Positions 54,058 to 61,943 of a DNA stretch of 64,000 nucleotides are shown here, in pieces (position 1 is the first letter of the stretch; every line of letters begins with the position of its first letter). Source of the DNA: JAWSVE01 sp050633885 (GTDB lineage: Bacteria > Pseudomonadota > Gammaproteobacteria > Pseudomonadales > Cellvibrionaceae); NCBI GenBank assembly GCA_050633885.1, contig JBOEHK010000002.1, positions 372,001 to 436,000 of the forward strand, written 5' to 3'. Under the pieces are notes generated by a model. The model was not told the DNA's origin. It ran no database searches and was given only the letters and a program-made list of their open reading frames with translations. Made by a program: the position numbers and the translations under genes.

Positions 54058-54444
54058 ATTAAAATTACCCAGAATGTGTTTCATATCATCCCAATATTCA
54101 AAATCTCACTAGGTTTTTACTTTCGCAGTCAGTTATCCTTCATCAACGCTAAATGTAGTGCCAGCCTTCCAGGCTCGGTGCTCAATCTTTCACTGCCTCG
54201 CTAATCTCATATCTGGGTTATCTTCAGGATTGAACTGTGATTTAAATTGCAGTGAGATGCTTGCGTGTAAAATTGTGTAAAACGCAATCTTAATCACTGT
54301 TGTTCACGTAGTTGTGTTTATAATCCTTAGTGTGCGCTCTCTTCGTGTGAGAACTTAAAGGACAGCCCGATTCTTGAGGGTTGTGTACTATCGATGACTA
54401 AAATCAATAATATGTCGAACGGTACAAATTTTGCTGCATTATTC

Positions 54445-54518
54445 GATAGCTAAAAGCTAAGTGTTTAAAAGTTAAGTGTCTAAAACCTAGGTATTTAAAA
54501 CTTAAGTGTCTAAACGTT
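54445..54518. repeat. 15-bp tandem repeat
   Basis: Four 15-bp units (consensus AAGTGTYTAAAANYT) follow one partial unit between 54445 and 54518; internal variation is a few bases per unit. In the minus strand they read as five-residue units, such as FRHLS and FKYLG, in a 62-codon frame (54404-54592) with no ribosome site, so I regard the region as non-coding. Nothing else is apparent in 54058-54604. Confidence 0.7.
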
Positions 54519-54604
54519 AAATAGCAAAACGAACCAAGCAAACTGTCATATGATAGGTAAGCGGTAGAGAAAGATGGCAAAGGTGCTGCCATTAAAAAAG
54601 CACG

Positions 54605-57600
54605 ATGAATTTTAGCCCTTCAGGGGTGGGTAACGAAGCTATGCCCAGTTCACATCAAAAAGATTCAATCAATTCTGGCTCAGCGAGCGTAGCTGAGGCT
54701 ATGCTCGGACACTTATCAAAATTATATCGCCAACAAAATCGATCGCTAATAATTACAATCATTAGTGTCTGGGTAATTGCGTTCGTGCTGTTAACGGCGG
54801 CTGCATTGTTGATCGGCATGTTGTTATCCGATAGTCATTCTTCTTTGTTAATCAATAAAACGATATTCATTATTTGGGCATTGTGTTTATTTTTAATTTC
54901 ATTTTCTAGTGCTTATTTTTACTTATCAGAGCAACAGACAGAGCAAGAATTTGTTCATGCCGTCGAAAATGACATGCCTGATTTGGAGCAGCGTTTAATT
55001 ACATCGAGTGAATTCCAAAATAACCATGCGAAAGGCGTGTCGAAAAAATTTCTAGATCAATTGCATGTTGATGCAAGAAATCAAATTGAATCTGAACCAT
55101 TTAAAATACAGTTTGAACAGAAAAGTTACGCTAAGCCAGTGGTTGGTGCGGTTGCGGTTTCTCTAGTCTTTCTTTTGTCGATAAGCGTATTTGATGAGTT
55201 TGGCCGTTCAGTAAGAAATTTGACTTGGCCAACATCAAAACCGGAGGCTAATGTAGCGACAGAAACTCATAAATTACAAGAGAGCATGATAAGGGTGTTG
55301 CCAACCGACATTAAAGTTCAACCGGGCGACATAGAAATGCAGCGGGGTGATGATGTGGTTATCACGGCGAGCATCGATTCGGCGGTGAAGCATGAGGATT
55401 CTTCTTCCCTCGTATTACTAATCCAAAATGATCAGTTAAATTGGCGAAAAATTAAAATGTCGCCAACGACGGATGACTCAAGTCAGTCCGAGAATTTAAA
55501 GCAAACTGAGCACTTAAAACAGACAAAGTATTCTGCAACCTTGTCGGAGGTAACAAAGGATACTGTTTATTATGTTGCTTATATTGATCAAGCTTCATCT
55601 TCTGATGATGAGGAGAAACTGCGTTCAGTACAATACTCAATATCATTATTTGATTTGCCTAGAGTAGAAAGTGTATTGGTGAGCTATGCATACCCAAAAT
55701 ACACTGGGCTTAAGAATCATATCGAGAATCCTGGTGGAGATATTGTTGCTCCTGTTGGCACGACTATTACTATCGAAGCGAGTCTTAACAAAGAGATTTC
55801 AGCAGCAAGCATACAATTGAACGATAAAGAAGTGATGTTGGCAGTAAATAACTTAACAGCATCAGGAAGTTTTGTGGTTGAAGAAGACGATGAGTACGTA
55901 ATACGTTTAATTGATCGTAAAGAATTAAACAATAAAGATCCTCTCAATTATTATATTCGTGCTATAGAAGATCGTGAGCCAGAAATAACACTGCGAACAC
56001 CAGGGAAAGATAAGCGTGTTATGCCGTTGGAAGAAGTGGTGTTTGAAATCGATGCAAATGACGATTACGGTTTAACGCAGTTTGATTTTCATTACAGTAT
56101 TGTTGGTAAAGAAGATAAAAAAATAAACTTCTTATCCTCTTCTAATTCAAAATCAACAAAAGCCGACAATAAAATAAAAACAGGAAAAACAACATTATTT
56201 TTAGAAGATTTAGATGTTAAGCCAGGCGATATCATTAGCTATTCAGTGAGCGTAGCTGATAATAATGAGCTAGTTGGATCTGCGCAAAACATATCGGATA
56301 TTTATTTTCTAGAAGTTGTACCCACCACGAGAGAGTTTAGCCGCGCCAGAAGCGGCGGCGGGGGAGGTGGTGGCGGCGGAGGCGGGGGAGATGGCAGCGC
56401 TTTAGTGAAAACGCAGAAAGATGTTATTGCGGCGACATGGAAATTAAAAAACAGAAAAGTACCAAAAGATGACGCAAGCTTTGTTGCGGACGGAAAAATA
56501 ATTCGAGAATCACAAGCTGAGGTGGCTGAGCGAGCGAAGATGTCTATTAGTCGTCTCACCGAACGAGGATCATTTGAGAATGACAGTTATGAGAATGCTG
56601 TTATTGCTTTACAGAAATCGATTAAGGAAATGGATAGTGCGATAGACAGTTTAGATGAGCTTGCTTTAACTAAGGCGTTGCAAGCAGAACAGCGTGCACT
56701 ACAAGAAATTCTAACAGCGGAGACTCAAATCAATCGTACTGAAGTGGCCACCAATAGACGTCAACAAGGTGGTGGGGGTGGTGGCGGGCAACAACGCGAT
56801 AATGAAGATTTGCGTGAATTGTTTGAAATGGAAATGGGCGAATTAGAAAATCGCTATGAGTTGCCATCGGAGGCGCAAGGGGCGCAACAGCCAGGCGATC
56901 CAAAAGTCAATGAGCTGGCTGAAAGATTAAAAGAGTTGGCGAGGAGACAAGAGAGGTTAACGCGTTCCCAGCGAGAATTGGCCCGCCGTCAAGATCAAAT
57001 GACCGAAGAGCAAAAGCGCCGCCAGCTAGAAAAATTACAGCGTGAGCAGGAACAGCTACGAGAACAATTATCGCAGTTGTCTCAGACGCTTTCTCAGTCT
57101 TCCGGTCAATCACAATCCAGTCAGTCAAGGTCCAGTCAATCACAGTCTGGTCAATCATCTTCACAACAGCCTTCACAAGGTTCAACTCAACAACAAAGGT
57201 TACAGCAAGCTATCAATCAAATGCAGCAGTCTGCTGAAAGTGAAACCGCCAGCCAAGCCGCGGCGAAAAGTCAAAAAGCATTAGAGAATTTACAACAACA
57301 AGCAGATCAAATGTCGCAAGGTCAGCGTCTATCAATCGCTGGTTTAAAAAAATCAATTAAAGAAAAAACCGAACAGTTAGCACGGCAACAACAACAAATG
57401 AAAGAGCAGCTGCAAAATCTAAGTCGGCAGCAAAGTGTTGGTCATTCTCGTTCAGAAGCAATGAGCTCTGGAGAAGCCGAGAATATTCTGAAACAGCAGC
57501 AAGAGATAAAAGAAACCGTTGACGACATCAACAAAAAATTAAGAGAAGTAGCGAGTCGAGCGGGTGACGATGAAACTCGAGACATTCAACAATCTCATGA

Positions 57601-58441
57601 GATTTCACGATCGTTGCGACCCATTCAAGAAAAGATGGATACCAGTCACATGATTTTAAAGCGAGGGATGGTGAACCTCAGTTTAAAATTAGAAAATGAT
57701 ATTGAAAGGGCATTGAGCGATCTTAAACAAGATGTGAATGCTATTGATGGCTCATCCAGAGTTAGGCATGCCGCTTTAAATGAATCAAAAGAAAATGCTA
57801 ATCAAACCGAAGAGCTGGCTGAACAGGTGTCAAGTCTTAGGCAGGCGCTTCAGCGTTTGCAGCAACAAGTCGAAGATCAAAACCAGCCAACAGTAATTAG
57901 CCGAGGTAGTAATGATCAGGGCAATAATAACCAAGGTAATAATAATCAAGACATTCAAACTATTTCTCGCTCTGAGCAAGGCAGTCAACCGGATAGTGGT
58001 GGACAGTTACAAGGAGAGAGCAGCAATGCCCTGTCTCAGCAAAATTCTCAGCGCCGCTTATCTCAACAACAAGCATCAAACCAAGTCACAGAAAGAGATT
58101 TACAAAATACCTTAGATCAGAGTCGTCGTATAGCGAGGGAACTTGTCCAGAGGGCCGGTCGAGGGGGGCAGGTAGGAGAAAGTTTTGAGGGGAGTGCTCG
58201 CTCTATTCGCACCGAATTAAATCAGCAGAACGTTGAAGACTTTCTTCGGCGGCCTGAATTGTTACAGGCGTTATTGCAGCCGATCATTGAATTGGATAAT
58301 AAATTAAAAGTGCAATCTGAACTGGAAAAAATTGATAGCTCTTTATATTCAACGAAAGGTGAAGATGTTCCCGATGAATATAAAACAAAAGTTGAGAATT
58401 ATTATCGCGTGCTATCGGAAAGCAAAACAGTCAATGAATAG
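54605..58441 (+). CDS. DUF4175-like membrane protein with Gln-rich coiled coil
   Basis: The 1278-residue protein (ATG 54605 or 54641) begins with two membrane helices (ITIISVWVIAFVLLTAAALL, KTIFIIWALCLFLISFSSAY), then a helical linker and a third helix near 170-195, and periplasmic Ig-like segments with DYGLTQFDFHYS. A run of 12 glycines lies at about 583-594. From about 700 to 1180 it is a coiled coil of Gln, Arg, Glu (ELARRQDQMTEEQKRR), with SQSSQS-type low complexity near 835-865. The layout matches the DUF4175 family, whose function is unknown. It starts a four-gene unit with a vWA-like protein, a caspase-like protein and a TPR peptidase. Confidence 0.65.
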   Translation: MNFSPSGVGNEAMPSSHQKDSINSGSASVAEAMLGHLSKLYRQQNRSLIITIISVWVIAFVLLTAAALLIGMLLSDSHSSLLINKTIFIIWALCLFLISFSSAYFYLSEQQTEQEFVHAVENDMPDLEQRLITSSEFQNNHAKGVSKKFLDQLHVDARNQIESEPFKIQFEQKSYAKPVVGAVAVSLVFLLSISVFDEFGRSVRNLTWPTSKPEANVATETHKLQESMIRVLPTDIKVQPGDIEMQRGDDVVITASIDSAVKHEDSSSLVLLIQNDQLNWRKIKMSPTTDDSSQSENLKQTEHLKQTKYSATLSEVTKDTVYYVAYIDQASSSDDEEKLRSVQYSISLFDLPRVESVLVSYAYPKYTGLKNHIENPGGDIVAPVGTTITIEASLNKEISAASIQLNDKEVMLAVNNLTASGSFVVEEDDEYVIRLIDRKELNNKDPLNYYIRAIEDREPEITLRTPGKDKRVMPLEEVVFEIDANDDYGLTQFDFHYSIVGKEDKKINFLSSSNSKSTKADNKIKTGKTTLFLEDLDVKPGDIISYSVSVADNNELVGSAQNISDIYFLEVVPTTREFSRARSGGGGGGGGGGGGDGSALVKTQKDVIAATWKLKNRKVPKDDASFVADGKIIRESQAEVAERAKMSISRLTERGSFENDSYENAVIALQKSIKEMDSAIDSLDELALTKALQAEQRALQEILTAETQINRTEVATNRRQQGGGGGGGQQRDNEDLRELFEMEMGELENRYELPSEAQGAQQPGDPKVNELAERLKELARRQERLTRSQRELARRQDQMTEEQKRRQLEKLQREQEQLREQLSQLSQTLSQSSGQSQSSQSRSSQSQSGQSSSQQPSQGSTQQQRLQQAINQMQQSAESETASQAAAKSQKALENLQQQADQMSQGQRLSIAGLKKSIKEKTEQLARQQQQMKEQLQNLSRQQSVGHSRSEAMSSGEAENILKQQQEIKETVDDINKKLREVASRAGDDETRDIQQSHEISRSLRPIQEKMDTSHMILKRGMVNLSLKLENDIERALSDLKQDVNAIDGSSRVRHAALNESKENANQTEELAEQVSSLRQALQRLQQQVEDQNQPTVISRGSNDQGNNNQGNNNQDIQTISRSEQGSQPDSGGQLQGESSNALSQQNSQRRLSQQQASNQVTERDLQNTLDQSRRIARELVQRAGRGGQVGESFEGSARSIRTELNQQNVEDFLRRPELLQALLQPIIELDNKLKVQSELEKIDSSLYSTKGEDVPDEYKTKVENYYRVLSESKTVNE

Positions 58442-58536
58442 TACGTTTTCACTGACTCGTTATAACCGACCGTGGTTGTCAGTGGGGCAATACAATAGCC
58501 AGTTAATAACAGTGGATTAATGAAAAGAGAACACAT

Positions 58537-60891
58537 TTGATAGAGCAGCACTATTTAAAAGCCATGTTAAATGGCAACTTTTATTTTGATTCAGGCTTAA
58601 GTGCTCAACTAAGCGGATGGGTTATTTTCATTCTTGCGATTTTTGTTGTTGTTTTTTCTGTGAACACCTATAGAAAAACAACTCGGCCATTAGCAAAGCC
58701 ATGGAAAATTGGTTTGACCTTGCTCCGCATGACGACATTAATGGTTGTGTTATTGTTTTTATTTAATCCGAGTGTGGAAGTGTCTGAAGTTATCCCGCAA
58801 GAAACCTATGTTGCTGTATTGGTAGATGACTCACAGAGTATGAGTATTGCGGATGATATTAAAGACAAAGAGAATAAAACACGTTTAGAAAAAGTTAAAA
58901 GCGCATTATATGAGACGGATAAGTTGATAGATCAATTATCTAAGAACTTTCAAGTGAGAACTTATCGATTCTCTGATATGGCACAACGTGTCACAGGCGA
59001 AGGCGATTTTTCTCAAAGCGGAGGGCGATCATTATTGAGTAGCGGTATTAACCATGTGATGAGTGAGTTATCTTCATTTCCTATTGCAGGTGTCGTTTTG
59101 TTAAGCGATGGTGCTGATAATGGTGTTGAAGACCCGCTGCTTTCAGCAGAAAGAATGGTGGATAAAAATATTCCGCTCTATGCCGTTGGTGTCGGGGAGG
59201 AAAAAATAGAACAGGATGTCAGTATTACCACTGTCAATGTCGATAAGTCTTTATTGGAAGGATCGATTTACACCGTCAATTTATCTGTAGAACAAAAAGG
59301 GTTTAATAATCGTCGCATCGATATGACTGTCACGTCTGGCGAGAATAAAAAAGGCGGCGGCACACAAGATGATGGTGAAGTGGAGCCTTTAAAGACAATT
59401 AGCAGTCAATCAATCGTATTAAAAGAATCTGGAATACAGCGACAGACACTAGAAATAAAACCGGATAAAAAAGACATTTTGGTATACACATTAAATGTTG
59501 ACGAACAAGAGGGCGAAACAGTTGTTAAAAATAACCATTACACTTTTTTTATTGATAATAGAGAAAAGCCACCACTAGATATACTTTATGTTGAGGGACA
59601 ACCCAGAAATGAATATAAATTTATTCGCCGCGCAGTAAAAGATGATAAATCATTACGGCTGGCAACATATCTTCAAACTGGGCCAAGGAAATATCTTCGC
59701 CAAGGTATTAAATCCCCCGCTGAATTGAGTACAGGATTTCCATTAACAGAGGAAAATCTCTATGAATATGAAGCGATTATTTTTGGCAATGTCGACCGCT
59801 CTTTTTTTAATGATAAACAATTAGAGTTAGTACAAAAATTTGTGGCGAAGCGAGGCGGTGGATTTATGTTGATTGGCGGCTTGCAAGAATCATTTGTAGA
59901 TTCGCCTATTGCTGATATTTTACCTGTGGAGCTGGTGAGAAAATCGCAATTGCCTAGTTTTTTACAAGGCGGTCCTCGCCGAGGCGATCATTTAACGGGG
60001 CAGGCATTTATGCCGCGTTTAACGAAAGAGGGTGAGCTCTCGCCTTTGCTGCGTTTGTCTTCAGATGCAAGAAAAAATAGAGCTGATTGGAAAGCAATGC
60101 CCGAGTTAGAAGGTGTTTATGTATCAGGCCGAGCAAAACCGGGAGCCAGTGTTTTGCTTGAGCATCCGTCATTGGATTATCAGAGTGCCGCTTTACCGAT
60201 ATTAACGGCGCAGCGTTATGGTGCTGGCCGTAGCTTGGCATTTTCGACCGCGAGTAGCTGGCGTTGGCAAATGCTATTGCCTCATGAAGATCAGAGCCAT
60301 GAAAAGATTTGGCGACAAATGTTACGCTGGCTTTCTATTGAGTCTGAGAAAAGATTGTCTGTTGAACTCAACGAAGAAAATTATAGTGTCGGCGATCAAG
60401 TAAAAATTTCTGCCACATTACTCGATGAAACGTTTACGCCGGATAATAATGGTGTGCTTTGGGTCGAAGTAAAGGACCCGAATGCAAACGTTTCAGAATT
60501 ACCCATGGTATGGGATTTACAAAAAGAAGGGACCTATAACGCGTTGCTACAGGTTTCAGAAGAAGGGGTTTACGATTTAAAAGTAAAAGTACCTAGTGAT
60601 ACCGATATCAACATGACAGCACAAACACCTCTCATAGTCACATCATCTCGTCGCGAATTTCTGAATGCAGAAATGGATTCGGGGTTGTTAGCACGCCTTG
60701 CTAAAAAAACCGGTGGAGATTTTTACCGTATAGATCAGATGGGAAAATTAATCGACGATATTACCTACAGTCCAACACCTTATTCAAAACAAGAAACGAG
60801 ATCGATCTGGGATCAGCCATTCTTTCTTTACCTGCTCATTAGTTTCATGTGTTTGGAATGGTTCGGTCGACGTTATAAGGGGCTATCGTGA
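58537..60891 (+). CDS. membrane protein with vWA-like and glutamine-amidotransferase-like domains
   Basis: TTG 58537 is a likely start (ATG 58564 is the alternative), giving 784 residues. Two N-terminal helices (WVIFILAIFVVVFSVNTY, IGLTLLRMTTLMVVLLFLF) lead to a von Willebrand A domain with the MIDAS DDSQSMSI (about 92-99) and VVLLSDGADNGVED. A middle part about 340-560 resembles class-I amidotransferase-like modules (YEAIIFGNVDRSFF, FMLIGGLQESF). A C-terminal helix ends FFLYLLISFMCLEWFGRRY. It overlaps the next start by four bases (GTGA), so the two products are made together. This is the vWA/GATase class seen in MoxR-linked clusters. Confidence 0.7.
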   Translation: MIEQHYLKAMLNGNFYFDSGLSAQLSGWVIFILAIFVVVFSVNTYRKTTRPLAKPWKIGLTLLRMTTLMVVLLFLFNPSVEVSEVIPQETYVAVLVDDSQSMSIADDIKDKENKTRLEKVKSALYETDKLIDQLSKNFQVRTYRFSDMAQRVTGEGDFSQSGGRSLLSSGINHVMSELSSFPIAGVVLLSDGADNGVEDPLLSAERMVDKNIPLYAVGVGEEKIEQDVSITTVNVDKSLLEGSIYTVNLSVEQKGFNNRRIDMTVTSGENKKGGGTQDDGEVEPLKTISSQSIVLKESGIQRQTLEIKPDKKDILVYTLNVDEQEGETVVKNNHYTFFIDNREKPPLDILYVEGQPRNEYKFIRRAVKDDKSLRLATYLQTGPRKYLRQGIKSPAELSTGFPLTEENLYEYEAIIFGNVDRSFFNDKQLELVQKFVAKRGGGFMLIGGLQESFVDSPIADILPVELVRKSQLPSFLQGGPRRGDHLTGQAFMPRLTKEGELSPLLRLSSDARKNRADWKAMPELEGVYVSGRAKPGASVLLEHPSLDYQSAALPILTAQRYGAGRSLAFSTASSWRWQMLLPHEDQSHEKIWRQMLRWLSIESEKRLSVELNEENYSVGDQVKISATLLDETFTPDNNGVLWVEVKDPNANVSELPMVWDLQKEGTYNALLQVSEEGVYDLKVKVPSDTDINMTAQTPLIVTSSRREFLNAEMDSGLLARLAKKTGGDFYRIDQMGKLIDDITYSPTPYSKQETRSIWDQPFFLYLLISFMCLEWFGRRYKGLS

Positions 60892-61943
60892 AAGCCGATT
60901 ACAACGTTAAACGTATCAATAAACGATTAACAACACATTTTATTTGTCATATTGCATGCCTGCCATTATTTTTATTTTGTCTGTGTCTGCAAGCACAAGA
61001 AGGAGAGCGTTTTGTCAGCGATCCTAACGCCAAAAAATATGCTCTTATTTTAGTAGGAGCTAGTTACGACGATAAATACGACAAACAATTCAAAACTTGG
61101 GCGATAGACTTAAGAAAAAGTTTGATCAAAGAATATGGTTATCAATCTAAGCGTATCACGGTGTTGTTAGGCAATGAATCAAAGAGAAATATTGGTAGTG
61201 ACGGAAAGGCTAACGCGAACACTATTAAAAAATCATTTGAAGACTTAGCAAAAACAATAAAAACAAACGATCAGTTAATGCTTGTTATGTTTGGCCATGG
61301 GTCTGGAGAGGGCGATTCGTCAAAATATCAAATTGTTGGCCCGGATTTAACGGCCCTAGACTTTCGGGCCATGATGGCGGAAATAAAAACACAAAATATC
61401 GTTGTTGTGAATACCACGAGTGCCAGTCATGGATTCACTAAATCGTTGGCGTCTCCTGGCCGAGTGTTGTTATCGGCAACTCGATCAAGAGCCGAAATAT
61501 ACGACACCCTATTTCCTCATTACTTTGTTGAAGGCTTAGAAAAAAAGAAGGCTGACAGGGATAAAAATGATCGTGTATCTGTGCTGGAGTCTTTTCTGTA
61601 TGCAAACAATAAAGTCGCTGAATATTATAAAAAAAATGACATCTTACCGTCTGAACATGCAACGCTTGAAGATAATGATGATGCGGTTTTCAGTGTGGAT
61701 CCTCTGCATCAAAATGATGGGCGTATTGCAGAGATAGCCTACATTGATGTTGACGCCTTATCCAATAATCAGTTGTCGCCGAAAGTGGCTGTGCTTAAAT
61801 CTAAGATGGATAAATTAGAGCGGGATATTTTTTTGTTGCGGGGACAAAAAAAACAATTTGATAGTGAAGAGTATTGGCAAAAACTGGAACCTCTATTAAT
61901 TGAATTGGCGACGACAACGAGGGATTATCATGCCGAAAAATAA
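60888..61943 (+). CDS. caspase-fold (C13/C14-like) protein lacking the catalytic cysteine
   Basis: GTG 60888 opens a 351-residue protein with a signal peptide (FICHIACLPLFLFCLCLQAQ). The core shows the legumain/caspase pattern: KYALILVGASYDD, MLVMFGHGSGEGD with histidine H137, and VVVNTTSASHGF in the place where an active enzyme has D/N-T-C-x-S-G. Here T177 stands in for the cysteine, so the protein is predicted not to be a protease. A helical C-terminal part (KVAVLKSKMDKLERDIFLLR) follows. The 14-base overlap with the next gene suggests one complex. Relatives in Planctomycetes also lack the cysteine. Confidence 0.7.
   Translation: MKADYNVKRINKRLTTHFICHIACLPLFLFCLCLQAQEGERFVSDPNAKKYALILVGASYDDKYDKQFKTWAIDLRKSLIKEYGYQSKRITVLLGNESKRNIGSDGKANANTIKKSFEDLAKTIKTNDQLMLVMFGHGSGEGDSSKYQIVGPDLTALDFRAMMAEIKTQNIVVVNTTSASHGFTKSLASPGRVLLSATRSRAEIYDTLFPHYFVEGLEKKKADRDKNDRVSVLESFLYANNKVAEYYKKNDILPSEHATLEDNDDAVFSVDPLHQNDGRIAEIAYIDVDALSNNQLSPKVAVLKSKMDKLERDIFLLRGQKKQFDSEEYWQKLEPLLIELATTTRDYHAEK

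Noticed and set aside
54404..54592. 62-codon minus-strand frame reading five-residue repeats (pentapeptide-like)
   Set aside because: The pattern comes from the 15-bp DNA repeat; there is no ribosome site and the A(D/N)LXX signature is absent.
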